Shown: positions 1 to 10,810, counted from the stretch's first letter. The stretch is 64,000 nt of DNA from Aquatica leii (GCA_035610365.1 CM069432.1:182699027-182763026); one strand, 5' to 3'. Numbers and translations are program-made. Notes: a model not told the origin generated them from the letters alone.

Positions 1-535
1 CCAAAATGTTTATTCAACCCAGTGGATTGTATAATTTTCCATAAAATACTTGCAGGACTTGAATATTTCCATTAACAAATTAATTTATCCGAGCTTAACA
101 ACCATTTATTGCGACCTTTTACAAAGACTATAACAATACCAATCTTCGGCCATTAGTTGCCTTTTATCTTTTATGCGCGTACATTTTAATGCGCGCCGAT
201 AAGCATACTTTTACAAAATTGATTCGGCGCGAATTTACATATTTGAATTAACATCCTTTTTTTTTTTTTTTTCAAGTTTTTATTGTAACTTTTGTATGTG
301 TAGCAAAATGTGAACGTGAGTCTTCACTTTGTAGATATGGGCTGAGAGACTCTGAGTCTCATAGGTTTACATTTAAAAAAAATAATTAAAAAAACAACAA
401 CAAATAGCTTACAAGTTATAAAATTATAAAAAGTAAATGACAAATGTCAAAAATTAAAAATTTTAAATTAAAACTAACATTAAATAGAGCCATAGGTGAT
501 ATGAAATGGAACATGGAAAATGAAAAAATAAGCAA
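1..535. other. Non-coding sequence at left edge
   Basis: No gene seen. The stretch is AT-rich. Since the adjacent Penelope-like remnant reads leftwards, at least its right part (about 250-535) is probably the 3' tail of that element. A short palindrome (GAGACTC-T-GAGTCTC, near 345-359) and a T-run near 258-271 are the only structures noted. Confidence 0.4.
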
Positions 536-885
536 ATTAAAATTTATTATTAAAAAGAGGAGACATATTTAAATCAAGAATTTCATTAAGACAATTATCT
601 GAATTTTCCTTATAAAAATTAAGAAATTTAACATTAAGGCTGCCAGTTTGTCCTATATAGGAACAATTACAATAAGAGCAAGAAATTTTGTACACACCAA
701 ATTTATCTAAAGAAGAAACAGAAACATTTTGAGAATTGCTTTTAAAGAAATGGTATAAACAAATTTTATAATAAAAATGTTTAAAACATGAAAAGGGTAA
801 CCATTATTATAATCTAATTGTTCAATCGTATTAAATTCTTTATTAAAACTGGATTTAGAAAGAGGGATAGAATTAATTATTTTAT
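536..885 (-). mobile_element. Penelope-like element fragment, GIY-YIG endonuclease part
   Basis: Translating the minus strand gives a GIY-YIG endonuclease start: GVYKISC followed by a Cys-x-Cys pair and YIGQTG. It is preceded by a linker that resembles the PLE segment between RT and endonuclease (EFNTIEQLDYNNGY). Known family fact: Penelope-like retroelements encode RT followed by a GIY-YIG endonuclease, which nicks target DNA. The RT is missing, so this is a 5'-truncated, dead copy with at least one frame change between linker and endonuclease. It abuts Ty1/copia sequence at about 890, which suggests that one inserted into or next to the other. It is a different, more diverged family from the PLE at 12.8-15.5 kb. 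Confidence 0.72.
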
Positions 886-889
886 TATT

Positions 890-2860
890 TTTCTGTACCT
901 AGCACAATTTTTCCAGTATTAATTCTGTTAACAGTTTCGCTGGTATCTTCCTTAAAAGCAACATCTTTGGAAATAACACTACCTTTGGTTTCTACATTTA
1001 GTAGTAGTTTGTGGAATTTCCATCATAACCAATAAACACAATTTTTACTTTTAGCATCTAACTTTGATCTTTTTTGTTTTGGTATGTGAATCCACGCTAC
1101 GACTCAAATGTTTTAATATGATGTAAAACAGGCTTTTTACCAGTCCAAATTTCAGAAAGCGACATTTTACGATACTTATTGTTTGTGCTTCGATATAACA
1201 GGTACAAGCTGTATTTAATGCTTTGACTCAGAGACTTTACGATAGATCTTTGTTCCAGAGCATTGAATGGACGGTTTTCACTTTAGTGCGCATTTCTCGT
1301 TCTATTTTTTGTTTTGTTCTGGCGCATAGAGTGCAGTCGTTTCTAATTTTATTTTATTTTTATGCATAACGTTTCTAAAATCATTATTTAGAAATTTGGT
1401 AGCCTTATTAACACGTAGAATACTTTTACGATGGTCAAACTAACATTTACACACATTTTTAAAGTAGTCTAGAACTAACAACAACAAATAGTTTGCAGTT
1501 TTAATTCAATTCTTAGACATTAGAATCTAATGTCTAATGGTTAGACCATATAAATCATCATATATAAATTTACATGGATTCCAGTAACGTTTAGTGCTAC
1601 AAAATTTGAACTTCAATTACTTTCTGTACAAACAGGATTGACAGAAGTAATTGTCTCTTTCTTTTACATTATCGCTGTAATTGGTCCCATTGTCACTAAA
1701 TCTATTATAGTTTTTATGTTTAACTGACTAAGTCTTTTTTGCTTCTTTTTCTGACATATTTGCTTTGTCTACAAGAACTGTTTTAAATTGTAGTCAATAT
1801 AAATTATTATTCGCTTGCTTTGCATATACTACTAACTATGTTTTATCGTACAGGCACGCATGCTTAACTTTGTTTGTAACTTTTATACTTTTGTTGGTTA
1901 CTGCGCCTTTCAAAAATAAATCTGTACAAAACTCAGAAACGTGCCATGCATGTGTGAGTTTCCATTTATTAATGTTTGTGTCTTGAATGTAACTTTTTCT
2001 TTGATTAAAAACGAGAGGGTTATCAATACATTCTTTAAATGAAGTAAAGTAAGCACGACGGTATGTCATATGTGCTAATGCTCCGCAATACATTACCTAA
2101 ACATCTTTGGTTAATATTTAAAGTGTTCCCGTCTCAAGTATAAATGCTGAAATGTTACATTCGGTTTTTCATTCTGAACTCTTTTGGTGCGAGTTTTTTT
2201 TTTGGTACTCGGCAATGTTTGACAAAATGTCTTTTCTTTCGACGATTGTAACAAATAATACTAACATTTTTATACTACTCTTCTTTTAAATGACTTCTCA
2301 TTTGCCGTACTAATGCAGTATCAGTTTCTTCTATGGTCGATAAATAGCCTTTTTCGCCTAATAATTTAACAGTGGTTTATATATAAATATACATATTACC
2401 ACAGTGTTACTTTTACTGTCACTTAATTCTCGTATTTGTTTTGCGAGATTTTCGACTTTAGCAATATGTGTGGCAACTCCAATATTAGCTTCTATTTTGT
2501 ATTTGTGATATCTTTCTTGTACCATCATCTTATTTATTTCCGTTTTCTGCGCATAGATATTGTCAAGTTGTCAAGTATTTCCTTTGACTTTGAGCAGTTC
2601 TTGATCAATTAATTTGACAATTACATCGCAAACACCATTGCCATTGAGTTTGTTTTAATGAAATCGTGATGGTATCTGCTTATAATCGTTAATAATGGCA
2701 TTTATACATCTTCAAAAATGGATTTTTAAACTATGCTTGTTGCGTAGAAATACGAATGACTATATTTAGAAATGCAAACTAATAGATCAGCTTTAAGCAA
2801 TAATTCATTCAATGCCATTTTAAGTAGTAACAACCGCAAACATTGGACAGGTTATACATT
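890..2860 (-). mobile_element. Ty1/copia retrotransposon remnant (gag, protease, integrase)
   Basis: No long ORF survives, but the minus strand, read from 2860 downwards, shows copia domains in the correct order. First comes a Gag-like helix segment (ATHIAKVENLAKQIREL, near 2430-2490). A zinc knuckle near 2200-2260 follows, reading CYNRRKKRHFVKHC; its second Cys is replaced by Arg. A copia-type protease region near 2040-2090 reads ALAHMTYRRAYF, the place of the usual DSGA-HMT motif. An integrase tail near 1290-1390 (ETTALYAPEQN) and the downstream HIPKQKRSKLDAKSK block near 1040-1090 come last. Many stops and frameshifts interrupt it. RT and RNase H were not found, so the copy is truncated at about 890 where PLE sequence begins. 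No LTR pair was recognised. Confidence 0.7.
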
Positions 2861-3094
2861 TTCAACAATATGAAATCAATCAAAGTTATTTAAATATAAT
2901 AATCATATTTTTTATTACCCTACGAAAAATTACATTAACAATGCTTATTATCTAATTCACATCTTCATTATAATCTGCATGTTTCAAGAAAAATTTAAAC
3001 CCTTTTTTTATTTAAAATGGAGTACAATAAATCTAAATATGTAAACAAAAATAGTTAGTATTTAATTATAAAGTAAACTTTAACATATAAAAAT

Positions 3095-3490
3095 GTTGTG
3101 TCCGACGCCACCTCGTGGTTAACGAGCCCACGTATAAAATTTAACCAATTGGTGCTACAGTGATCGTCGTAAGTTGGTAGTTGGATTTAATAAATGCGCA
3201 ATTTTTTTGTGTATATCTACAACCGTAACAAACGCTACAGAAATATGTCACTATCATTATGGAAATACATCAGAGAGTATTTCCTAGTGCTGATGGTCTT
3301 CAAAAAGATGAAATAATCGTACACTGGTTCTCTCTGGTAGTAATTTTTGCAATTGTACTGATATAGTTACTTACACTATATTTCTTGGTGGATTATAATC
3401 ATGTTTATTTGATACAATTTTCGAATTTCGCGGTTATTAAATCTAATTACCAACTTGCGACGATCTCTATAATACCAATTGGTATTATAA
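3095..3490. repeat. Inverted repeat pair of a dispersed short repeat family
   Basis: Bases near 3145-3194 and 3436-3485 are imperfect inverted copies of about 50 bp (arms contain ACCAATTGGT and CCAACTTGCGACGATC), separated by about 240 bp. The left flank (3097-3150, GACGCCACCTCGTGGTTAAC then ACGTATAAAATTTAACC) recurs near 26690-26740, so this is a dispersed repeat. The right arm (CCGCGAAATTCGAAAATTG on the minus strand) is also shared with the 26.7-kb copy. It is probably a MITE or two head-to-head solo fragments; the class is not identified. Confidence 0.6.
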
Positions 3491-3499
3491 TAAACATTA

Positions 3500-5655
3500 T
3501 TTTTTTCGTTCAGAAATAAATTTGTGTTGAACAATTTTTGAACTACAATCTCACTATCATAGTATAGATAATTTTTTTATTGTTGTAAATGTATACATTG
3601 AAGAGATTTTCGGCTAGTCAAGTATGTAATATACTGATTTAGAAGCTTGACTCAAGCCGAGAAAACAAGTTTTAGGTAATGATCTACCCTCATCTTTAAA
3701 TTTCTATTTAAAACCAATTTTGAAATTTGACTTAAATACGTCTTGTCATTTATATGAAAAAAACAAAATAGTTTTTAATTAATACGTGGCGTATATTATG
3801 CCAAATTTTTATGCAGTTGATACGTTTATTTTAGTACATATTTTACTGATTTTTTTAGTAAAATAAAAATGACATCATGGTACATAATTAATAACGTGTA
3901 ATGGTTGCTCATTTGGACAGGATATATATTTTATATAATGCTTTGAGATCAAACTTTGATCAAAACAGTTCAATAATATTTTTAATTAATTTTATACGCA
4001 TTAAATCACTTGCCGAATAAGATCAAATTTAATGGATTTTAAAGCATTTGTTAATAACTATATGATAAAACATTAAGTAACCTAATTTATAATATCTTGG
4101 TTAAAGTAATTAATTTCTTTAAGAAATGCTATTAATATACGAACACAAAATACTAAAGCAATTAAAATGTAATGTTTGTTCAGGAAGAAAATACAATTAA
4201 TTACAAAAGATAAAAGCTTACCGCGTAATAAGTAACTACAATAGTGCTCAATGATTTTAATTTTTGTTGTTATAAGTGTATGGTTTAATAGATTATTTTG
4301 TAAGTTGGTTACTGTTTCTAGTAAAAAAAGTCTCAAGTAATCTAATCTTTGTATAACTATTTGAAACTTTAATTTGATATGCAAATCTAATTTTTATTAT
4401 TATACAGTATCTAGATGGGATTAAAAAAAAGTAACAATAGAATTCACTTTACTTTTATTATTCTACAGTAAGCTTTTTAGAAGTTTAGATACTTAACAAG
4501 CATATTAACAGAGTTTTATAGATTGAAGTTATTGAAAATTTAAAATTGATTTAAACATACGTTAAACATACTTTATTCAAATATAATTATTGCATTGATT
4601 GAAATATTGGTAAATAGTAGAATTACGTTTTTGTGCTGCTCTCGTCGCTAACATTAATATTCGTTTTTAATGACGAAAAAAACTCTAGAACGGCAAAGTG
4701 ATAAATCGAAATCTACGTAAAATTATGCTTTTAAAATCAATTACTATTTAAGTAGAAGTGTGTGTCTAGTAGAAAATCTGTTTAAAAATTATAAAAGTTT
4801 AATTAAAATTAGAAGAGAAACGCTTTAAAAATTTTATAAATTTAAATATGAGAGTATTATATATTTAACAGTTGGTACTACGTAAAACATTCAAATTTCG
4901 GACTTGACAGATTCAGTTTGATATAAATGTATCGTAGAAATCGCTTAGTAAGTAGTCGGGTGCTAAGAAAAAAGGTTTACAAAGTAAGATTTTCCGCAGT
5001 CCGGTCATAAGTCCGTATGACATAAATTGTTTAGTAAGTAAGTTAAGTTCGGTTATTGAATAATTTTTAACGGTAAAAAAGAACTTTCTTTTCTTTTTCT
5101 TTTCTGATAAAATTTTGTACGAACGTGTATACATTTTGCTAGTAAACATTCGAGTACAAAAGAAGGTTTTTATTGTTAAAGGTTTAATATTACATATGCA
5201 TCAAAATAACGGATGTAACAGATAGGTAACACTAGTATTTACATAATCTTTTATAATTTACATCTATTCATTCTCTATAAAAAATAACTACCAATGATAG
5301 TCTTGTTCAAACTACGTATTAAATTACTTCGCTGACATACAGTGTTTGTTGTGAAATTTTATATAATTTTAATAACGGTGCTTGTTAAGTGAAATGTCGG
5401 TTGTTAAAAAAAGCTGCGTCGATTGAATTTATAACTTTTTAATTCGCGTATACAATCAAACATTTTAGATTTTTTGAAAATAAATATGTAGTATGTATGA
5501 TATAAACAGCTTTACATATGTATATGTAATATAAAATAAAAAGTTTAAATAGAAATTTTTATGGTTTTCAACAATACGTTTATTAAACAACTTTGGTTAA
5601 AAAGTTAATATGATCCCTTGAGTTACTAAACGATTTACTCTGTACTACCAACATT
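3500..5655. other. AT-rich spacer without recognised gene
   Basis: Only short, low-complexity ORFs without recognisable domains occur. The base composition is strongly AT-rich, with no splice-site-bounded conserved block. An imperfect hairpin lies near 3613-3665 (TTTTCGGCT against AGCCGAGAAAA). Nothing else is supported. Confidence 0.5.
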
Positions 5656-5667
5656 ATATTGAATCGC

Positions 5668-5758
5668 TCGAGAAGTTATCTGCAAAACAAGAGCCTTCTG
5701 GAAGTTGTTATCCATCTTCTAGAAGATATACCAAAAGATAGGGAACACTCGAGAAGGA
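5668..5758 (+). promoter_or_regulatory. Cluster of heat-shock-element-like motifs in LTR U3
   Basis: CTTCTGGAAG (5695-5704) and CTTCTAGAAG (5716-5725) both fit the tail-to-tail HSF unit nTTCnnGAAn. CTCGAGAAG occurs at 5668-5676 and again at 5750-5758. In the 3' LTR the first of these is a perfect TTCGAGAA (11468-11475). HSF binding is an inference from motif shape only. Confidence 0.4.
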
Positions 5759-5770
5759 TTTTCAAATGTG

Positions 5771-5804
5771 TATAAATACCTAAGATACAAATCGTAGGTC
5801 AGTT
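5771..5804 (+). promoter_or_regulatory. LTR core promoter: TATA box and initiator
   Basis: TATAAATA at 5771-5778 is followed about 30 bp downstream by TCAGTT (5799-5804), which matches the arthropod initiator consensus TCAGT. The spacing fits RNA polymerase II start-site selection and would define the start of R. The same arrangement is in the 3' LTR near 11572-11605. Confidence 0.7.
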
Positions 5805-6108
5805 ATTTCCGTAATACGAAGTCTACAGTGTTAAGAAGATTATTTGAGTCTAAATACATAAGTTGTTATCGCGTGTTATAAATAAATCGACGAAGTACGT
5901 GAGTTTAGTGTAAACAAGTGTGTGAAGTTATCTGCGGACTTTATCTTATCTTCTTGTAAGTGATATAAATTATAGTGCGTTTTTTATTAAACATACTTAG
6001 ATATAATTAGTTTCGTTAATTTAAAAGTGTACATATTTCTAGTATAAGTAAAACATATTATTAGCCGTTTAAATAAATTAGTAGTTAATAATAAAAAATT
6101 CGTAAAAG

Positions 6109-6124
6109 TGGCGTCAGTGTGGGG
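6109..6124 (+). other. Candidate primer-binding site
   Basis: TGGCGTCAGTGTGGGG begins one or two bases after the 5' LTR. A TGG start is expected for complementarity to the CCA tail of a tRNA. The tRNA identity cannot be assigned without a tRNA set. Confidence 0.55.
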
Positions 6125-6442
6125 TATCGTTCGCGAATTTTAGTGTAAATATCATTAAGAAATATCGCTTCTTTAATAAAAACGTTGATTGCGTAAATAA
6201 CTGTTAAGTTCGCAATACGCGTGTTTATTTATAAAGTGTAATCATAGCTAAATTCGTTAAAATAGTGTTTATTAAACTTTTTCTTTTAACAAGTGCGTGG
6301 TCGCGATATTAATTAAATTCGTTTCCGTACACTAGTGGTTTAATATTAACAAGTGGATCGTTATCAAAATTTTGTGTTATACATAAACTGCATTTTAAAA
6401 AGTAGTGTATTTAAACTTTATATTCGTGTTATATTTAAATTT
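6125..6442 (+). other. Leader of the Ty3/gypsy element
   Basis: Untranslated stretch between the primer-binding site and the first gag ATG. It would normally hold packaging and dimerisation signals. It is AT-rich, and no specific motif was recognised. Confidence 0.5.
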
Positions 6443-7225
6443 ATGCCGGTGACGCGCTTGCAAAAAGTGAAAATGGATTCAAAAATATTTGAAATTCTCG
6501 AATCGATGAATAAAAATATCCAAGAAACCAACTACAAGTTTAAAGTTGTACCGCCAAATTTTGATGGTAAACTTCCATGGTCAACCTACTACAAGCAGTT
6601 TGAAGCCGCAGCTACAGTTAATGGTTGGAGCAACAAGCAGAAAGCAACGTCTTTAATAGTGTCCTTACGTGGAGAAGCGCTTGGAATTTTACAGACTGTT
6701 CCTGACCACCTACAAGAAAATTACGAACTCTTAATTTTACGATTAGAAATGAGATATGGAGATGCTCATCTTCAACAAGTGTATCAAGCTCAAATTAAAA
6801 GTCGGGTTCAGAAAGATGCAGAAAGTCTTCAGGAGTTTGAGGCTGACATCTCCAGATTGACACGGCTTGCGTATCCTACAGCACCAGACACCTTCTTGGA
6901 GCAGTTGGCGATTCAAACCTTTGTAGACGGCTTCAGAGACAACAAAACGCAGCAGACTCTCCGGTTAGCTCGAACGAAGACATTGGATGACGCTTTGGTG
7001 CATGGTTTGGAGTTTGAAGCAGCAAAACAAGCATCGCAACCAGATGGTCATAGACTCTGCTGTGCTGCAGAAGTACCCGCACAGACACTGGAAGGCATCG
7101 AGGAGATAGCGCGACGAATACTTCGGGAAAGAGGAGTGACAACTTTGAACTGCGATGAAATAGGCAATGTACGACGGCATCGTACTAAACCTAGAAAAGG
7201 ACAAGAAGAGCGCTCGAAAATTTAG
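6443..7225 (+). CDS. gag: Gag capsid protein of the Ty3/gypsy element
   Basis: About 260 residues. The ATG at 6443 (MPVTRLQK) was chosen because the frame upstream of it has no ATG, although it stays open to a GTG at 6353. The central region matches the retrotransposon Gag fold: FDGKLPWSTYYKQFEAAA, then helices with RGEALGIL, LEMRYGD, SLQEFEADI and FVDGFRDN. Such Gag proteins form the virus-like particle and bind the genomic RNA. The C-terminal zinc knuckle is almost gone. At the expected place the sequence reads LNCDEIGNVRRHR, where only one of four zinc ligands remains (His to Asn and Cys to Arg are visible). RNA packaging by this copy is therefore probably lost. The ORF is otherwise open. 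Protease follows after about 65 bp. Confidence 0.85.
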   Translation: MPVTRLQKVKMDSKIFEILESMNKNIQETNYKFKVVPPNFDGKLPWSTYYKQFEAAATVNGWSNKQKATSLIVSLRGEALGILQTVPDHLQENYELLILRLEMRYGDAHLQQVYQAQIKSRVQKDAESLQEFEADISRLTRLAYPTAPDTFLEQLAIQTFVDGFRDNKTQQTLRLARTKTLDDALVHGLEFEAAKQASQPDGHRLCCAAEVPAQTLEGIEEIARRILRERGVTTLNCDEIGNVRRHRTKPRKGQEERSKI

Positions 7226-7290
7226 AACATGGCGAGCAAAAGAGACAAAAAGTAATCTTATTTAGTCAGACTCCGGAGATAACAATCCAA

Positions 7291-7560
7291 ATGGCATCGC
7301 CTAGGGAGCAATTGCATAGCATTTATCTCGATGACAAGATCAATGGGAGAAGCGTCCAGTTATTGGTTGACACGGGAGCGACGAAGACCATCATTCATCC
7401 TGACATGTTATTGGAAAACAAGAAGACATCACCAGTAACAGTACGACTTCGAATGGCGACGGGCGACGAAATACCTACTCACGGACAAGTCAAAAAACCA
7501 TTGGTTTGGGAAATGGAGTACTCGACCATTGAGTACTGATAGCCGACATCACGGAAGAAG
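7291..7560 (+). pseudogene. Retropepsin-type protease, start of Pol
   Basis: An aspartic protease fragment with the catalytic motif LLVDTGATKTII (7351-7400) and the typical flap-side segment RMATGDEIPTHGQV. Retropepsins act as dimers and process Gag-Pol. The reading frame ends at 7539, but the next frame continues with ADITEEVILGMDVIKKYG (7542-7595), the usual C-terminal protease block (GMD). One indel near 7515-7540 has therefore broken Pol. No separate start codon is needed if it was made as a Gag-Pol frameshift or readthrough product. Confidence 0.82.
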
Positions 7561-7571
7561 TTATCCTGGGA

Positions 7572-9300
7572 ATGGACGTGATAAAGAAGTATGGGTTCCA
7601 TTTGGATATGAAGATCGACAATAAAGAAATTCCTTGTCATTTGTCAGAGAAGGCAGCCGTGCGAGTCTTATTGAGTGAAGACGTGACTCTGCCTGCAAGG
7701 ACTGAAAGTGTGGTGATGGCACGCCTGGATGGAAGTCTCCGAGAAGGCTACATACGCGCAATTGAACCAATGGAGGGCGGTTTAGTTGAAAAGGGACTAC
7801 TCGTTGGCAGAACTTTAGTACGAGTAAAAAACACGATGCCAGTAAGGATCTTAAACATCAGCTCAGATCCGGTAACGTTAAAGAAGAAGACCGTGGTAGG
7901 CGAATGCACGCCAGTATCTCAAATTGTGATATGCGTGAAGTCTGACGAAGATAGGTCGCCGAAGAAGTGTCTAAAACATCTATTGGACATTCTTACCACC
8001 AAATGCCAAAACCTTAGCCAAGACCAGCTGGCTAAAGTTAAAGTGTTGATCAAAGAGTATCAAGATGTGTTCGCGCTAGAGAGTGGTTCCAAAGGAAGAA
8101 CTAACGTGGTGAAACATAAAATGAATACCGGAGACGCTTGGCCGATACGACAACATCCACGCAGACTTTTTTTGGCGAAAAGAGAAGAAGCCGAACAAAT
8201 AATTACGGATATGGAGAGAGAAGGCGTGATTGAACCTTCAAGTAGCCCATGGGCATCCCCAGTGGTACTCGTGAAAAAGAAGGATGGATCAACGAGGTTT
8301 TGCGTAGACTACAGACAGCTAAACGACGTGACCAAAAAGGACAGTTACCCTTTACCCAGAATTGACGATACGTTAGACACCCTGTCAGGATCTCAGTGGT
8401 TTTCTACGTTAGATTTAAAGAGTCGTAACTGGCAGGTAGAATTGGAACCCAAGGATCGTGAAAAAACAGCTTTTACGATTGGAACTAGTTTGTGGCAGTT
8501 CACTGTGATGCCCTTCGGTCTGTGTAACGCTCCTGCAACGTTCGAGCGTTTGATGGAGACCATCTTGCGTGGATTGTCTTGGAAGACGTGCTTGGTTTAC
8601 CTGGACGACGTGATCGTGGTTGGAAGGTCGTTTGAAGAACACTTGAACAACTTGAAGGAAGTGTTCCAGCGATCACGTGGGGTTAACCTCAAACTGAGCC
8701 CAAAGAAATGCCACGTATTTAAGAAGGAAGTTCAATACCTTGGCCACGTCGTATCTAGAGATGGAGTAAGGGCTGACCCAGACAAAATCCGAGCAGTGCA
8801 AGCATGACCAAGACCAATCGACAAACATCAGGTCCGAAGTTTCCTTGGGTTGTGCACTTATTATAGAAGATTTGTACCCGGATTTGCCAATATTGCCAAA
8901 CCATTGACAAAATTAACGAAAGAAAAAGCAGAATTTAGATGAAATGAAGACTGCGAAAATTATTTTAATCAACTAAAACAGGCCCAAGTCACTTCGCCGA
9001 TTTTGAGTTATCCAAGAGAAGATGGAAAATTTGTTTTGGATACCGACGCAAGCAATCTGGCCATAGGCGCGGTCCTTTCGCAGGTTCAAGATGGACAAGA
9101 AAAAGTTATCGCGTATTTTAGCAAGGTTTTGTCCAGGCCAGAAAGGAATTATTGCGTGACTAGGAAGGAGCTGTTAACAGTCGTTAAGTCCATCGAACAT
9201 TTCTACAAGTATTTGTATGGACGAAAATTTTTACTGAGAACAGACCACGCCGCTTTAAAATGGCTACTGCAGTTCCGTAACCCGAAAGGACAAGTGGATG
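7572..9300 (+). pseudogene. pol: Reverse transcriptase and RNase H of Pol
   Basis: One frame carries the whole RT and RNase H. RT motifs: SPWASPVVLVKKKDGSTRFC, the YRQLN block, FSTLDLKS (first catalytic Asp), VMPFGLCNAPATF, and YLDD with both catalytic Asp (about 8599-8610). RNase H: FVLDTDAS, the Glu in RKELLTVV and RTDHAALKWL. The function would be synthesis of cDNA from element RNA and removal of the RNA strand. Damage: TGA at 8805-8807 and TGA at 8940-8942, both at positions where Trp is usual, a Gly-Tyr pair changed to Arg-Asn in LKSRNWQVE, and a frameshift near 9294-9302 caused by extra ATGG tetranucleotide copies. Confidence 0.9.
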
Positions 9301-9301
9301 G

Positions 9302-10810
9302 ATGGCAAGATGGATCGAGCGACTGCAAAAGTATGACTATGACACAGAACACCTTGCCGGAAGCAGTCATCGGAACGCTGATGCTTTGTCTAGAAGACCA
9401 TGTCCAGCGGACTGCAGCCATTGTTCGCGACTTGAAGAAAAAGTCGAATGCGTCCGCAGAACTGCTATGGTTGATGATGAGTGGGAACCTGAGCAGTTAC
9501 GTTGCAAACAAGAAAACGATGCTGAAATAAGACTACTCCTGGACTGGAAAGAAAGCGGCCGACGACCAACCTGGGAAGAAGTGAGTGCTTTGGGCAGAAA
9601 CATTAAAGCGTACTGGGCGCAGTGGGACTCCTTGATAGTAGAAGACGGTCTTCTTAAGGGATCTCTAGAAAGTGTTGAGGGCACGGGAAACAAACTACAG
9701 TTGGTAGTGCCAAAGAGCCGGGTGGCAGAAGTGTTGAAGCATTTCCACGATGGGACATCGGGAGGACACTTTGGCATTAAGAAGACGTTGGGTAAAGTGC
9801 GAGAACGATTCTACTGGATGAACTGCAAAGAGGACGTCATGAAATGGTGCCGTAAATGCATAGTCTGCGCTTCAGGAAATGGACCAGCGAGAAGGCGCAA
9901 AGCACCCATGAAACAATACAACGTAGGAAGCCCTTTGGAAAGAGTAGCAATTGACATCGCAGGGCCGTTCCCAGAATCCGATTCGGGAAATAAATACATC
10001 CTGGTGGCGATGGATTATTTCACGAAATGGACGGAGGCTTACGCCATACCCAATCAGGAAGCAGCTACAGTTGCAGACGTATTAGTAAAAGAGTTTTTCT
10101 GTCGGTTTGGAGTTCCGTTGGAATTACACTCCAATCAAAACCGCAATTTTGAGTCTGGATTGTTTCAAGAAGTTTTCCGACTGTTGGGAATTAAGAAAAC
10201 TAAGACAACGCCTTTTCATCCTCAATCTGATGGCATGGTTGAACGGATGAATCGAACAATGGGCAAGTACTTAGCCAAGGTAGTGTCCGAACACCAAAGA
10301 GACAGGAATCAGTACTTGCACCTTTTCCTAATGGCATACCGAGCATCCGTTCACGAAAGCACAGGCCAAACACCATCCTGTGTCATGCTCGGTCGTGAAA
10401 TACGATTACCATGCGATCTTCAATTTGCACGAAGACCGGAAGAAGAAGTTGCTGGAGAAGATTACGTCAGCAAGCTGGCCAAGAGGCTAGACGAAGTACA
10501 TGAAGAGGTCCGTAAAAACACACAAATTGCCAGCGACAGGATGAAAACAAGATATGACGTCAAGGCACAAAATGGTGGGTTTCAACCTGGCGATATGGTC
10601 TGGTTGTATAATCCTCAAAGGAGACTTGGTTTGTCGCCGAACCTGCAAAGGCAATGGAAGGGCCCCTATGAAGTCGTGCAGCGTATTAACGACGTCATAT
10701 ACCGCATCCGAAAACCGCCCAGAGGCAAGCCAAAAGTGGTCCACGTCGATCGTCTAGCCCCGTTTGCTGGCGATAACCACATACGCAAGTCCAGGTCCGA
10801 ACCAGAGTAA
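9302..10810 (+). pseudogene. pol: Integrase, C-terminal part of Pol
   Basis: The frame resumes at the end of RNase H (HLAGSSHRNADALSRR) and stays open to the stop at 10808-10810. It holds an HHCC zinc domain (H...H around 9743-9770, then CRKCIVC at 9850-9870), the core and a C-terminal GPY/F-type module (QWKGPYEVV, then VVHVDRLAPF). Core catalytic residues: Asp at 9953-9955 (AIDIAG) and Glu at 10241-10243 (MVERMNR). The second Asp is replaced by Asn at 10133-10135 (LHSNQN), which should abolish strand transfer. Spacing between the second and third positions is 35 residues, as expected for DD35E. There is no chromodomain after GPY/F. A separate ORF follows directly. Confidence 0.93.

Larger units (their letters stand above)
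5660..6107 (+). repeat. 5' LTR of the Ty3/gypsy element
   Basis: A direct repeat of 11461-11913 with about 20 scattered substitutions. It starts TGAATCGC, where the 3' copy has TGAAACG, and ends CGTAAAA where the 3' copy ends CGTAACA. U3 holds TTCnnGAA-type motifs and a TATA box. R begins at a TCAGTT initiator, and an AATAAA polyadenylation signal lies at about 5881. Confidence 0.92.

Noticed and set aside
1765-2093. Two overlapping opposite-strand ORFs of 73 and 85 codons
   Set aside because: The minus-strand one is part of the copia protease region and the plus-strand one is its shadow; neither is a gene by itself.
4082-5149. Minus-strand ORFs of 100 and 78 codons
   Set aside because: AT-rich composition (Lys, Asn, Ile, Leu, Phe), no family resemblance, no splice signals or neighbours; expected by chance.
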